In this document: in pieces, positions 14,868 to 24,193 of the stretch
Layout of the letters: each line of letters begins with the position of its first letter
How positions within the stretch are numbered: the first letter of the stretch is position 1
From: Rhizobium sp. BK313
GTDB taxonomy: Bacteria; Pseudomonadota; Alphaproteobacteria; Rhizobiales; Rhizobiaceae
Length of the DNA stretch: 64,000 nt
Reading direction: 5' to 3'
NCBI RefSeq assembly: GCF_014193655.1
Contig: NZ_JACHZQ010000007.1
Span: 363,417 to 427,416, forward strand
Translations under genes and position numbers: made by a program
Notes under the pieces: generated by a model
Seen by the model: only the letters and a program-made list of their open reading frames with translations
Told to the model about the DNA's origin: nothing
Database searches by the model: none

Positions 14868-17477
14868 ATGTCGACCCCAATCGATCTGGAAAAAGCCGAT
14901 GAGGAACTGGAGGCGCGCGGCGGCATAAGCGGGTTCCTGAACCGCAATCGCACGCTGATCGTCACTATCCTCACGGTCGCCGTCTTCTGTATCGCCGCCT
15001 ATGCGATCTTCGATCTGACGAACGAAGTCCGCTATGACGATGTCGTGCATGCGCTGGCGACGACGAAAATCTCGTCAATCCTGCTTGCCCTGTTCTTTAC
15101 GGGCCTCAGCTTCTTCTCGCTGATCTTCTACGATCAGAACGCGCTGGAATATATCGGCAAGCGGCTGCCGTTCCCGCATGTGGCGTTGACCTCCTTCAGC
15201 GCCTATGCGGTCGGTAACACTGCCGGCTTTGGCGCACTCAGCGCCGGCGCCATCCGCTATCGCGCCTATACCCGGCTCGGCCTGTCGCCGGACGACATTA
15301 CCCGTGTCATCGCTTTCGTAACGCTTGCCTTCGGTCTCGGCCTTGCCGCAGTCGGCGCCATTGCGCTGCTGATCATCGCCGATGAGATTGGCCCGCTGAT
15401 CAACGTCAACGGCCTATGGCTGCGTCTGATCGCGGGCGCCATTCTCGCGGCGCTAGCCGTGGTGATCGTCGTGGGCCGCAATGGCCGCGAGGTGCAGATC
15501 GGCCCGATCGCCATTCGCCTGCCGGATTCGCGTACGTGGTCGCGGCAATTTCTGGTGACTGCGCTCGACATCGCCGCCTCAGCCTCCGTGCTCTATGTGC
15601 TGCTGCCGGACACCGCCATCGGCTGGCCAGGCTTCTTTGCCATTTATGCGATCGCCGTTGGCCTCGGCGTTCTCAGCCACGTTCCGGCCGGTTTCGGCGT
15701 TTTCGAGACGATCATCATCGCGTGGCTCGGCAGTTCGGTGAATGCCGACGCGGTTCTCGGCTCGCTGGTACTTTATCGCGTCATTTACAACGTCATCCCG
15801 CTGGCAATCGCGATCCTCGCGGTCTCGGCGGCGGAACTGCGTCGTTTCGTTGACCACCCGGCTGCGTCCAGCATGCGGCGCGTCGGCGGCCGCCTGATGC
15901 CGCAGCTGCTGTCGACCTTCGCGCTGCTGCTCGGCATGATGCTGGTGTTTTCGAGCGTGACGCCGACGCCGGACAGGAACCTCGAATTCCTCTCCGACTA
16001 TCTGCCGCTGCCGCTCGTCGAAGGCGCGCATTTTCTCTCCAGCCTTCTCGGCCTGGCGATGATCGTTGCTGCTCGTGGGCTCGGCCAGCGTCTCGACGGT
16101 GCCTGGTGGGTTTCGATCGTCTCGGCGGTCCTCGCGCTGCTGTTCTCGCTGCTGAAGGCCATCGCCGTCGTCGAGGCCGCATTGCTCGCCTTCCTCATTT
16201 TCGGTCTTGTTGTCAGCCGCCGGCTGTTCACTCGTCCGGCATCGTTGCTCAATCAAGCTTTGACCGGAGGATGGCTGACGGCAATCGCGGTGATTTGTAT
16301 CGGTGCGGTCGTCATTCTGTTTTTCGTTTATCGCGACGTTGAATACAGCAACCAGCTCTGGTGGCAGTTCGAATTCACCGAAGAAGCGCCGCGCGGGCTT
16401 CGCGCCGTGCTCGGCATCTCCATCGTTTCGTCGGCGATCGCGATCTTCAGCCTGCTGCGTCCGGCAACGGCGCGGCTGGAGCCGGTTTCCGAACATGCGG
16501 TGGAGCGGGCGGTCGAAATTGTTCGCAAGCAAGGGATTGCCGACGCCAATCTCGTGCGCATGGGCGATAAAAGCATCATGTTCTCGGAAAAGGGCGATGC
16601 CTTCATCATGTATGGCAAGCAGGGCCGTTCCTGGATTGCGCTTTTCGATCCGATCGGACCTCGACACGCGCTGCCGGATCTTGTCTGGCGGTTTGTCGAA
16701 ACTGCCCGTTCGGCCGGCTGTCGTTCGGTCTTCTACCAGATATCGCCAGCGCTTTTGTCCTATTGCGCCGACGCCGGTTTGCGTGCTTTCAAGCTCGGCG
16801 AGCTGGCAGTTGTCAATCTCTCCAATTTCGAGCTGAAGGGCGGCAAATGGGCCAATCTTCGCCAGACGGCGAGCCGCGCCGTCCGCGACGGACTAGAATT
16901 TGCCGTTATCGAGCCGCAGCATGTGGCTGATGTGATCGATCAGCTTGCTGAAGTTTCGGAATCATGGCTTGCCGATCACAATGCCAAGGAAAAAGGTTTT
17001 TCGCTGGGCGCCTTCGATCCCGACTATGTCGCTTCGCAGCCCGTCGGCGTGTTGAAAAAGGATGGCAAGATCGTTGCTTTCGCTAACATCCTGATGACGG
17101 AGACCAAGGAAGAGGGCTCCGTCGATCTGATGCGTTTTTCGCCCGATGCGCCGAAGGGCTCGATGGATTTTCTGTTCGTGCAGATACTTGAGCATCTCAG
17201 GCAATCCGGCTTTCAGCGCTTCAACCTTGGCATGGCGCCGCTATCGGGGATGTCGAGACGGGAATCGGCACCGGTTTGGGACAGGGTCGGGGGAACCGTC
17301 TTCGAACACGGCGAGCGCTTCTACAATTTCAAAGGGCTTCGTGCCTTCAAATCCAAATTTCATCCCGAATGGCAGCCGCGCTACCTGGCGGTCTCGGGAG
17401 GTGTCAGTCCAATGATCGCGTTGATGGATGCCACATTCCTCATCGGGGGCGGACTTAAGGGGGTCGTGAGGAAATGA
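14868..17477 (+). CDS. lpiA: Bifunctional lysyl-phosphatidylglycerol synthase/flippase (MprF family)
   Basis: LpiA transfers lysine from Lys-tRNA to phosphatidylglycerol and flips the product to the outer leaflet. The 869-residue protein has an N-terminal multi-helix flippase region (residues about 30-520, with AYAVGNTAGFGALSAGAIRYR and HVPAGFGVFETIIIAW blocks) and a cytosolic C-terminal synthase domain of DUF2156/GNAT type (ADANLVRMGDKSIMFSEKGD, FYQISPALLSYCADAGLRAFKLGE, FNLGMAPLSGM). Its length matches MprF. It overlaps the next gene by 4 bases, as in the Rhizobium tropici low-pH-induced lpiA-atvA operon. Acid induction is known for that homologue and inferred here. Confidence 0.95.
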   Translation: MSTPIDLEKADEELEARGGISGFLNRNRTLIVTILTVAVFCIAAYAIFDLTNEVRYDDVVHALATTKISSILLALFFTGLSFFSLIFYDQNALEYIGKRLPFPHVALTSFSAYAVGNTAGFGALSAGAIRYRAYTRLGLSPDDITRVIAFVTLAFGLGLAAVGAIALLIIADEIGPLINVNGLWLRLIAGAILAALAVVIVVGRNGREVQIGPIAIRLPDSRTWSRQFLVTALDIAASASVLYVLLPDTAIGWPGFFAIYAIAVGLGVLSHVPAGFGVFETIIIAWLGSSVNADAVLGSLVLYRVIYNVIPLAIAILAVSAAELRRFVDHPAASSMRRVGGRLMPQLLSTFALLLGMMLVFSSVTPTPDRNLEFLSDYLPLPLVEGAHFLSSLLGLAMIVAARGLGQRLDGAWWVSIVSAVLALLFSLLKAIAVVEAALLAFLIFGLVVSRRLFTRPASLLNQALTGGWLTAIAVICIGAVVILFFVYRDVEYSNQLWWQFEFTEEAPRGLRAVLGISIVSSAIAIFSLLRPATARLEPVSEHAVERAVEIVRKQGIADANLVRMGDKSIMFSEKGDAFIMYGKQGRSWIALFDPIGPRHALPDLVWRFVETARSAGCRSVFYQISPALLSYCADAGLRAFKLGELAVVNLSNFELKGGKWANLRQTASRAVRDGLEFAVIEPQHVADVIDQLAEVSESWLADHNAKEKGFSLGAFDPDYVASQPVGVLKKDGKIVAFANILMTETKEEGSVDLMRFSPDAPKGSMDFLFVQILEHLRQSGFQRFNLGMAPLSGMSRRESAPVWDRVGGTVFEHGERFYNFKGLRAFKSKFHPEWQPRYLAVSGGVSPMIALMDATFLIGGGLKGVVRK

Positions 17478-18871
17478 TCTTGAAATACGCAATGTCGTTG
17501 GCTTTCGCATTCATGTTGACAACGGGTCTACTGGCATCAGGCGTGGCAAACGCGGACGAGGACGATGCCAAATACGAACTCGGCATGATCTCGCCTCCAC
17601 ACATCATGCGGCCGCAGGGCAAGGTAACGAGCGAAGTTGTTCTGATCTCCGATGCGGCCGGGTGGGGAGACAAGGAAAAGGGCGTTGCCGACAAGCTGGT
17701 CGCCAACGGCACGCTTGTCATCGGCATCGACTACCCCTCGTTCCTAGCATCGCTGAACGCTTATGATGTCAGCAAGAATGACGGCTGCATCTACATGGTC
17801 TCCGATTTGGAGTCGTTGAGCCAGCAGGTTCAGCGTTCCTTTGCAGATAGCACCTACCAATTGCCAATCGTTGCCGGCGTGGGGGCTGGCGGCGCAATGG
17901 CGCTGACGATTGCCGCGCAGACACCGGATGCGACGGTGGCCGGTACGCTCGCCGTCGATCCGACCTTCGGCATCGCGTTGAAGCAGGAGCTTTGCACGCC
18001 GGCGGAAAAGAAAACCGATGGCGACATGGTTTCCTTCGGCTTGCAGGACGGCACCTTGCCGAACCCGATCGTTGCGACCTTCACCGAAAATGCGCCGAAG
18101 GATGGCCGAGACCATGTCGAGGAGATCCAGAAGATCCATACGGACGTCGAAATCAATGATTCCGATGACAACGACGCCTATGCGACGCTCAGCACCGGCC
18201 TGACCGATCTGATGAAGGAGATCGACGCCAACAAGTCGCCGCTCAATCTGCCGATCGACGTTATGGCCGCCAAGCCGACCGAGGACACGCTGGCGATCGT
18301 TTATTCCGGCGACGGCGGCTGGCGCGATATCGACAAGGAAGTCGGCAGCTATCTGCAGGACCAAGGCATTCCCGTGGTCGGCGTCGATACGCTGCATTAT
18401 TTCTGGTCGGAACGGGCTCCGCAGCAAACCGCCGACGATCTTGGCCGCATCATCGAGTACTACACCAAGCGTTTCAAGGTGCAGCATGTGGTGCTGGTCG
18501 GCTATTCCTTCGGCGCGGACGTCCTGCCGGCGAGCTATAACCGGCTGAAGCCGCAGGACAAGAACAAGGTCGTGCAATTGTCGCTGTTGTCGCTCTCGAA
18601 CAAGGTCGACTATGTGATCTCGGTCATGGGCTGGCTCGGTGCCGAAAGCGAAGGCAAGGGCGGCGATCCGGTCAACGACCTGAAGTCCGTCAATCCGAAG
18701 CTGGTGCAATGCATCTACGGCAAGGATGACGATGAGGATGTAGCCTGCCCGAAACTAAATGGGACCGGCGCCGAAGTCATCGCCATGGATGGCGGTCATC
18801 ATTTTGACGACGACTATGAAGCGCTGGCCAATCACATCATCGACGGGTTGAAGAGCCGGCTCGGCGAGTAA
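17474..18871 (+). CDS. atvA: AcvB/VirJ-like periplasmic protein AtvA
   Basis: A 465-residue exported serine-hydrolase-fold protein. Residues 1-27 form a signal peptide ending in GVANA. The C-terminal VirJ domain has the nucleophile motif GYSFG with Ser345, an Asp-rich stretch (GKDDDEDVAC) and GGHH near the end, so a Ser-Asp-His triad is present. The homologue AcvB of Agrobacterium was shown to hydrolyse lysyl-phosphatidylglycerol, and AtvA of R. tropici is needed for acid tolerance. The 4-base overlap with lpiA indicates translational coupling of lipid maker and lipid remover. Two Cys pairs suggest disulfides. Confidence 0.95.
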   Translation: MILKYAMSLAFAFMLTTGLLASGVANADEDDAKYELGMISPPHIMRPQGKVTSEVVLISDAAGWGDKEKGVADKLVANGTLVIGIDYPSFLASLNAYDVSKNDGCIYMVSDLESLSQQVQRSFADSTYQLPIVAGVGAGGAMALTIAAQTPDATVAGTLAVDPTFGIALKQELCTPAEKKTDGDMVSFGLQDGTLPNPIVATFTENAPKDGRDHVEEIQKIHTDVEINDSDDNDAYATLSTGLTDLMKEIDANKSPLNLPIDVMAAKPTEDTLAIVYSGDGGWRDIDKEVGSYLQDQGIPVVGVDTLHYFWSERAPQQTADDLGRIIEYYTKRFKVQHVVLVGYSFGADVLPASYNRLKPQDKNKVVQLSLLSLSNKVDYVISVMGWLGAESEGKGGDPVNDLKSVNPKLVQCIYGKDDDEDVACPKLNGTGAEVIAMDGGHHFDDDYEALANHIIDGLKSRLGE

Positions 18872-18881
18872 TGTAACGGCG

Positions 18882-18920
18882 TGCGCGGCGGTCTGCTCCG
18901 CGGCGCATTCCGGCGTTTTT
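18882..18920 (+). terminator. Possible terminator after atvA
   Basis: TGCGCGGCGG and CCGCGGCGCA can pair with one mismatch around a 6-base loop; a run of five T follows after a further 8 bases. Location right after the lpiA-atvA operon fits a terminator, though the U-run is displaced. Confidence 0.4.
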
Positions 18921-19043
18921 CCTCGCCCCACCATCCAGCATTCATTTGCTTCTTGCCGCCGCTATCGGTAGTCGGAGGAAAGATATCGCGAGTCAGCCTT
19001 GGCTCGCGCCGACCGATCCCGCCAAACCGAAAGGGACTAAATC

Positions 19044-19721
19044 TTGTCTGCCGCATCGTCTTCCGCCTTCGATAAAAGCTATTCCGGATTCCTGTTCGAC
19101 ATGGATGGCACGATCATCAACTCGATCGCCGCCGCCGAGCGTGTTTGGGGCGATTGGGCGCGCAGCAAGGGGCTGGATGTCGCGGCATTTATGCCGACCA
19201 TGCACGGTTCGCGCGGTGTCGATACGATCGGTCGGCTGAATCTGCCGGGCGTCGATCCGGTGGCGGAGTCGCTGTTGATCACGGAAGCCGAAATCGCCGA
19301 TGTGGAAGGCGTGGTGCCGCTACCGGGGGCCATCGAATTCCTGGCCTCGCTGCCGCCGGAGCGTTGGGCGATCGTCACCTCCTCGCCGTACCGGCTCGCC
19401 CAGGCCCGCCTTGCCGCCGCCGGCGTTCCGGTCCCACGCTTCATCGTCACCGCCGAAGACGTCAAGATCGGCAAGCCCGATCCGCAATGCTACATTCTCG
19501 GTGCCGAGCGTCTCGGTCTACGGCCATCCGATTGCCTGGTTTTCGAAGACGTGATGGCCGGCATCAAGGCCGGCGAAGCCGCTGGCGCCGACGTCATGGT
19601 GATCACGGCCACGCATTCCCATCCGGTTGAGACCAGTCATTCGACGCTGCTGAACTACGAGAATGTTCGCGCCCATATCGATGGAGATGGCCGGATTTCG
19701 GTGGTGCGTCGGGACGGTTGA
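19044..19721 (+). CDS. HAD-superfamily sugar-phosphate phosphatase-like hydrolase
   Basis: A 225-residue HAD hydrolase of the beta-phosphoglucomutase/phosphatase type. Motif I is DMDGT with Asp19 and Asp21, motif II is SSPY (IVTSSPYRLA), and motifs III-IV are GKPDPQCY and CLVFEDVMAGIKAGEAAG. It starts at TTG 19044, preceded by AAGGGA at suitable spacing; no ATG in frame would keep motif I with its usual N-terminal margin. Likely cytosolic and acting on a small sugar phosphate; the exact substrate is unknown. It stands alone. Confidence 0.88.
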   Translation: MSAASSSAFDKSYSGFLFDMDGTIINSIAAAERVWGDWARSKGLDVAAFMPTMHGSRGVDTIGRLNLPGVDPVAESLLITEAEIADVEGVVPLPGAIEFLASLPPERWAIVTSSPYRLAQARLAAAGVPVPRFIVTAEDVKIGKPDPQCYILGAERLGLRPSDCLVFEDVMAGIKAGEAAGADVMVITATHSHPVETSHSTLLNYENVRAHIDGDGRISVVRRDG

Positions 19722-19825
19722 CGTCAGTCGGCCAACATACAATCACCGCATGTCGCTTTCACGCATTGCAATAGGCCGCCGGCTCATTATGTTTTCGTGA
19801 TATTGTCGAAATCCGCGAAAGCCTG

Positions 19826-20413
19826 ATGACCCCCAAAGAACTGAAAAACCGATACCGCAACGAGCGCCTGGCGGCGCGCGACGCCATTCCGCCCGACGAG
19901 CGTATCGAAAAGGGGCTGGCGATGCTTGCGCACGCCGGCGATGCGATCGACCTCCAGCCGGGAGAGATCGTGTCCGGCTTTTTACCGATCCGATCCGAAG
20001 TCGATATACGGCCGCTGATGGTGCGGCTGCGCGAGCGTGGTGCGCGGCTTTGCGTGCCGGTCATTCTCGACAAACTCACCATCGTTTTTCGCGAACTCGT
20101 TCCCGGTGCCACGCTCGTCCCCAGCGGTTTCGGCACGGCGGGGCCGGGACCTGAGGCTGCAGTATTGGACCCACAGATCATGCTGGTGCCGCTTTCGGCT
20201 TTCGACAGCACTGGCCATCGTATCGGCTACGGCGCCGGTCATTACGACCGGGCCATCGCCCGGCTGCACAAAAAAGGGTTGAATCCACGGTTGATCGGCA
20301 TTGCCTTTGACTGCCAGGAAGTGCCATCAGTACCGGCTGAGCCGCATGATGTCCGTCTTGACGCGATTTTGACCGAGAGCGGACTCAATTTCGTTTCCGT
20401 GGAGATTGGATAG
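19826..20413 (+). CDS. 5-formyltetrahydrofolate cyclo-ligase
   Basis: This ATP-dependent enzyme turns 5-formyl-THF into 5,10-methenyl-THF. The 195-residue protein shows the family's first block (KNRYRNERLAARDAIPP), the substrate block VSGFLPIRSEVDIRPLM and the phosphate-binding C-terminal motif GYGAGHYDRA; the family usually has GxGxGYYDR, so His replaces the first Tyr. It is 3 bases ahead of ymdB, which suggests co-transcription. Elsewhere this gene directly follows zapA and 6S RNA; here it is separated from them by about 14 kb. Confidence 0.95.
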   Translation: MTPKELKNRYRNERLAARDAIPPDERIEKGLAMLAHAGDAIDLQPGEIVSGFLPIRSEVDIRPLMVRLRERGARLCVPVILDKLTIVFRELVPGATLVPSGFGTAGPGPEAAVLDPQIMLVPLSAFDSTGHRIGYGAGHYDRAIARLHKKGLNPRLIGIAFDCQEVPSVPAEPHDVRLDAILTESGLNFVSVEIG

Positions 20414-20416
20414 GGA

Positions 20417-21241
20417 ATGCGGCTGCTTTTTCTGGGTGACATGGTCGGTAAGACTGGACGGGTTGCGGTATGGGATCGCCTGCCGGGCCTCATTTCCGAT
20501 CTGAAGCTCGACTTCGTCATCGTCAATGGCGAGAACGCCGCCGGCGGCTTCGGCATTACCGAGGACATCTTTCTGGAAACAATCAATGCCGGCGCCGATG
20601 TGGTGACGACGGGCAATCATGTCTGGGATCAAAAGGAAGCGGTGGTATTCTGCGAGCGCCACGACCAGTTTCTGCGTCCCGCCAACTATCCTGCCGGCAC
20701 GCCCGGTCGCGGTTCCAGCATCTATTATGCTCGAAACGGTGCCCGTGTGCTCGTCGCAAACATCATGGGCCGCGTCTTCATGCATCCGGAGCTGGACGAT
20801 CCGTTCAAGTCGGCGGAAGCCATCCTCGATGCCTGCCCGCTGAAGGAGCAAGCGGATGCCATCGTCTTCGATTTCCATGCGGAAGCGACCAGCGAAAAGC
20901 AGTGTTTCGGCCATTTCGTCGATGGCCGCGCCAGCTTCGTTGTCGGAACTCACACGCATGTTCCGACCGCGGACGCACAGATCCTGAACGGCGGCACCGC
21001 CTACATGTCGGATGCCGGCATGTGTGGTGATTACGACTCGTCGCTCGGCATGGACAAGGAAGAACCGCTCAATCGTTTCATCTCGAAGATGCCGAAGGGC
21101 CGTTTCGAGGCGGCTTCCGGCCCGGCTACCATCTGCGGCGTCGGCGTCGAGATATCCGATGCGACCGGACTTGCTGAAAAGATCGCGCCGCTCAGGCTCG
21201 GACCGCGCCTGGCCGAGACCATTCCGGAATTCTGGCGCTAA
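20417..21241 (+). CDS. YmdB-family metallophosphoesterase
   Basis: A 274-residue calcineurin-like phosphoesterase of the YmdB (TIGR00282) family, which hydrolyses 2',3'- or 3',5'-cyclic nucleotides in studied members. Metal-binding motifs are in order: GDMVGKTGR (Asp8), NGENAAGG, TTGNHVWD, FHAEATSEK and GTHTHVPTAD. The length is normal. It follows 5-formyl-THF cyclo-ligase with a 3-base gap, the same adjacency seen in other Rhizobiales, but a functional link is not evident. Confidence 0.93.
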   Translation: MRLLFLGDMVGKTGRVAVWDRLPGLISDLKLDFVIVNGENAAGGFGITEDIFLETINAGADVVTTGNHVWDQKEAVVFCERHDQFLRPANYPAGTPGRGSSIYYARNGARVLVANIMGRVFMHPELDDPFKSAEAILDACPLKEQADAIVFDFHAEATSEKQCFGHFVDGRASFVVGTHTHVPTADAQILNGGTAYMSDAGMCGDYDSSLGMDKEEPLNRFISKMPKGRFEAASGPATICGVGVEISDATGLAEKIAPLRLGPRLAETIPEFWR

Positions 21242-21367
21242 CTATTGCCCAGCCGTTAATCACCGGGCTGCGATGACGCGATTGTGAGCAATCCGATCGG
21301 GATTGTCGCTGGACGTACCTCAGGCCATGCCGCATCTTTTAGCCCTCTGTGGAGCTGAAGGGATGGC

Positions 21368-22210
21368 ATGATGCTGCGATTTCCCGTCTTCGCTGTGATC
21401 TTCTTGCTGGCCATGGCAGGTTGGAGTCTCGCAGACGCCCAGGAGAGGCCTTCCCGCCCACAAGTCAGCCAATGTCAGGCGATCGCGCAATCGCTGCCGA
21501 AGGCGACGTTCGCCAGCTTTTCCGATCCAGGCCCGACGCTTGCCAACGATCCCGTCGACGGCGATGTGAAAATCACCTTCCTCGGTCATGCCACCCTGTT
21601 CATCGAGACCCCCGGCGGTGTTTCGATCGCGACCGATTTCAGCGGCGCCTTTGCACCGCCTTATACGCCGACCGTCGTTACGATGAACAAGGCGCATCCG
21701 AGCCATTATACGCTGACCCCGGACCCGGCGATCAAATATGTGTTGCATGGCTGGAGCGATACGCCTGGCGAACCGGCAAAGATCAATATGACCGTCGGCG
21801 ATACGCTGATCCGCAATGTGGTGACCGATATCCGCTCCTGGTCGGGAGGCATCGAAGCGAACGGCAATTCGATCTTCATCTTCGAGGTCGCAGGCCTCTG
21901 TATTGGCCACCTTGGTCATCTGCATTTCGAACTCAACGACAAGCAATATGCTGAGATCGGCCGGCTCGATGTCGTCATGGTGCCGGTCGACGGTGGCCTG
22001 ACCATGGGCGCGGACAGCATGAGCCGGGTGGTGAAGCGGCTGCGCTCGTCGCTCATCCTGCCGATGCACCGCTGGGGGCCGCCGATACAACAATTCCTGG
22101 CGATGTTCGGCCCGGATTTCGACATCGCCTACGCGCCAACCGCAAGCACTACGGTTTCGCTGAAAACCCTGCCGCGGAAGCCGTTGATTTACGTGCTGAA
22201 GGGGCTTTGA
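21368..22210 (+). CDS. Exported metallo-beta-lactamase-fold hydrolase (UlaG-like)
   Basis: A 280-residue protein with an N-terminal signal peptide (residues 1-25, hydrophobic FPVFAVIFLLAMAGWSLADA). The rest is an MBL-fold hydrolase of the UlaG/L-ascorbate-lactonase-like group: ITFLGHATLFIE, NKAHPSHYTL in place of the usual HxHxDH, IGHLGHLH, VMVPVDGG and LPMHRWG. The variant metal site (HPSHYT) retains two His but lacks the Asp-His end of the canonical motif. It would act in the periplasm. The substrate is unknown. AAGGGA precedes the ATG. Confidence 0.85.
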   Translation: MMLRFPVFAVIFLLAMAGWSLADAQERPSRPQVSQCQAIAQSLPKATFASFSDPGPTLANDPVDGDVKITFLGHATLFIETPGGVSIATDFSGAFAPPYTPTVVTMNKAHPSHYTLTPDPAIKYVLHGWSDTPGEPAKINMTVGDTLIRNVVTDIRSWSGGIEANGNSIFIFEVAGLCIGHLGHLHFELNDKQYAEIGRLDVVMVPVDGGLTMGADSMSRVVKRLRSSLILPMHRWGPPIQQFLAMFGPDFDIAYAPTASTTVSLKTLPRKPLIYVLKGL

Positions 22211-22223
22211 GCCGATCAGTACG

Positions 22224-22257
22224 ATGCCCGGGCGGCTCTCTCCCTCCGCCCGGGCAT
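22224..22257 (+). terminator. Strong hairpin after the MBL-fold gene
   Basis: ATGCCCGGGCGG and CCGCCCGGGCAT pair perfectly over 12 bases with a 10-base loop, 13 bases after the stop codon. No U-run follows, so it may be a 3'-stabilising or Rho-assisted hairpin. Confidence 0.55.
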
Positions 22258-22381
22258 ACCTCTTGAGGGGGCACCGCCGGGCGTCTCGTCCCGGCGTCTT
22301 TACGGGCTTTTTGCTTGAATGAAAGCCGCTTCGCTCTTATAAGGCGGCCCATTCCCAACAAAAGACGTGAACAGGGGTGCC

Positions 22382-23128
22382 ATGGCTGGCCATTCACAGT
22401 TTAAAAACATCATGCATCGCAAGGGTCGTCAGGACTCGGTGCGTTCGAAAATGTTCTCCAAGCTGGCGCGTGAAATCACCGTCGCCGCCAAGGCGGGTCT
22501 GCCCGATCCGACCATGAACTCCCGCCTGCGTCTGGCGATCCAGAACGCCAAGGCGCAGTCGATGCCGAAGGACAACATTGACCGTGCCATCAAGAAGGCG
22601 GCCGGCAATGACGGGGAAAACTACGACGAAGTGCGTTACGAGGGCTACGGCCCGGGCGGCACGGCGATCATCGTCGAGGCGCTGACCGACAACCGCAACC
22701 GTACCGCCTCGAATGTCCGTTCGATCTTCACCAAGGCCGGCGGCGCACTCGGCGAAACCGGCTCCGTCTCCTTCTCCTTCGACCATGTCGGCGAAATCAC
22801 CTACAAGCCTGAAGTTGGCGATGCCGACAAGGTGATGGAAGCCGCGATCGAAGCCGGCGCCGACGATGTCGAGAGCGATGAAGAAGGCCACACCATCATC
22901 TGCGGCTTTGAAGCGATGAACGAAGTCGCCAAAGCGCTGGAAGCAACGCTCGGTGAAGCCGAAACCGTCAAGGCGATCTGGCGTGCCCAGAACAATGTGC
23001 CGGTCGATGAAGAAAAGGCGCAATCGCTGATGAAGCTCATCGACAGCCTGGAAGACGATGACGACGTGCAGAACGTCTATTCAAACTTCGAAGTCTCCGA
23101 AGAGGTCATGGCCAAGCTTTCGGCCTGA
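22382..23128 (+). CDS. YebC/PmpR-family protein
   Basis: A 248-residue cytosolic protein of the YebC/PmpR family, annotated as a DNA-binding regulator and more recently tied to ribosomes stalled on proline runs. It begins MAGHSQFKNIMHRKGRQD, the hallmark N-terminus (family form MAGHSKWxNIxHRK), and continues SKLAREITVAAKAG, then acidic domain sequences. ATG 22382 is chosen over an upstream ATG at 22367 for this reason; AGGGGTG precedes it. It lies ahead of the ruv cluster, as in many bacteria, with one gene on the other strand between. A strong terminator follows. Confidence 0.95.
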   Translation: MAGHSQFKNIMHRKGRQDSVRSKMFSKLAREITVAAKAGLPDPTMNSRLRLAIQNAKAQSMPKDNIDRAIKKAAGNDGENYDEVRYEGYGPGGTAIIVEALTDNRNRTASNVRSIFTKAGGALGETGSVSFSFDHVGEITYKPEVGDADKVMEAAIEAGADDVESDEEGHTIICGFEAMNEVAKALEATLGEAETVKAIWRAQNNVPVDEEKAQSLMKLIDSLEDDDDVQNVYSNFEVSEEVMAKLSA

Positions 23129-23147
23129 TTCTTCCCCCGAAAATGGA

Positions 23148-23188
23148 CCCCATTCTCCCAAGGCTTGCCGAAGGGAGAATGGGGTTTT
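23148..23188 (+). terminator. Rho-independent terminator after yebC
   Basis: CCCCATTCTCCC and GGGAGAATGGGG pair perfectly (12 bases, 13-base loop) and are followed by TTTT. It ends the yebC transcript and lies just before the convergent LLM gene. Confidence 0.85.
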
Positions 23189-23194
23189 CTGTCA

Positions 23195-24193
23195 TTAGGC
23201 CGCCTTCTTGAAGGACGGCAATTGCGCGAATAGCTCCACCGACCTCAGCCGCGCCTCGATGTCGTGGATCGGCATCGAAATGATCACTTCGTCCGCTTCC
23301 GTATCCTTAGTGAACTGCGAGAGCTTGGCCTCTGCGGTCGCGGGTGAGCCGACGACGGCGTAGCGCAGTGTGTGCTCGACGTTCAGTTTTTCCATCGGCG
23401 TCCAGAAATCGTCCATGTCCCTGCGCGGGCGCGGGAAGGGACCGCGGACATTGCGGCGCAGATTGACGAATTGCTGTTGCGCAGAGGTGAAGTGATATTG
23501 CGCCTCTTCGTCGGTATCTGCCGCCGAGCCCATGACGCCGACCATGACATAGGGCTTTTCGAGCGTTGCCGAGGGCGTGAAGCGATCGCGATAGATGGCG
23601 ACGGCGTCAAGCAAAGCTTCCGGAGCGAAATGCGACGCGAAGGCATAGGGCAGCCCGAGCATGGCGGCGAGATGGGCGCTGTAGAGGCTTGAACCGAGCA
23701 ACCAGATCGGCACCTTGGCGCCGTTGCCGGGGACGGCAAGGATCGATTGGTTCTCGTCCGCTGGGCTGAACAGATGCTGCAGCTCGACAATATCATTTGG
23801 GAAGCTCTGGGCGCCGGCATCAAGGTTGCGACGCAACGCCTGCGCGGTGCGCATGTCCGTACCCGGTGCGCGGCCGAGGCCGAGATCGACGCGGCCGGGG
23901 AACAGGGCTTCGAGGGTACCGAACTGCTCGGCGATCACCAATGGCGAATGGTTCGGCAGCATGACGCCGCCCGAGCCGATGCGGATACGTGAGGTCGCTG
24001 CCCCGACATGGCCGATCACGACCGCCGTCGCGGCGCTGGCGACGCCGGGCATGCCATGATGTTCCGCTAGCCAGAACCTGGTGTAGCCGAGCTCTTCCGC
24101 CTTCTGCGCCATGCGCTTTGAGCCTTCAAAGGATTGACTGACAGTACTGCCTTCGGCAACGGGCGAAAGATCGAGAATGGAAAAGGGGACCAT
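23195..24193 (-). CDS. LLM-class flavin-dependent oxidoreductase
   Basis: A 332-residue luciferase-like monooxygenase (TIM barrel using FMN supplied by a reductase). Recognisable pieces are FSILDLSPVAEGSTVSQSFE at the N-terminus, YTRFWLAEHHGMPGVASAAT, IRIGSGGVMLPNHSPLVIAEQFGTL, DLGLGRAPGTD and WLLGSSLYSAHLAA, matching the bacterial-luciferase-like family that includes YhbW. ATG 24193 gives the family N-terminus; the frame extends 35 codons upstream without similarity. The substrate is unknown. It lies alone between yebC and ruvC on the opposite strand. Confidence 0.92.
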   Translation of the reverse strand: MVPFSILDLSPVAEGSTVSQSFEGSKRMAQKAEELGYTRFWLAEHHGMPGVASAATAVVIGHVGAATSRIRIGSGGVMLPNHSPLVIAEQFGTLEALFPGRVDLGLGRAPGTDMRTAQALRRNLDAGAQSFPNDIVELQHLFSPADENQSILAVPGNGAKVPIWLLGSSLYSAHLAAMLGLPYAFASHFAPEALLDAVAIYRDRFTPSATLEKPYVMVGVMGSAADTDEEAQYHFTSAQQQFVNLRRNVRGPFPRPRRDMDDFWTPMEKLNVEHTLRYAVVGSPATAEAKLSQFTKDTEADEVIISMPIHDIEARLRSVELFAQLPSFKKAA

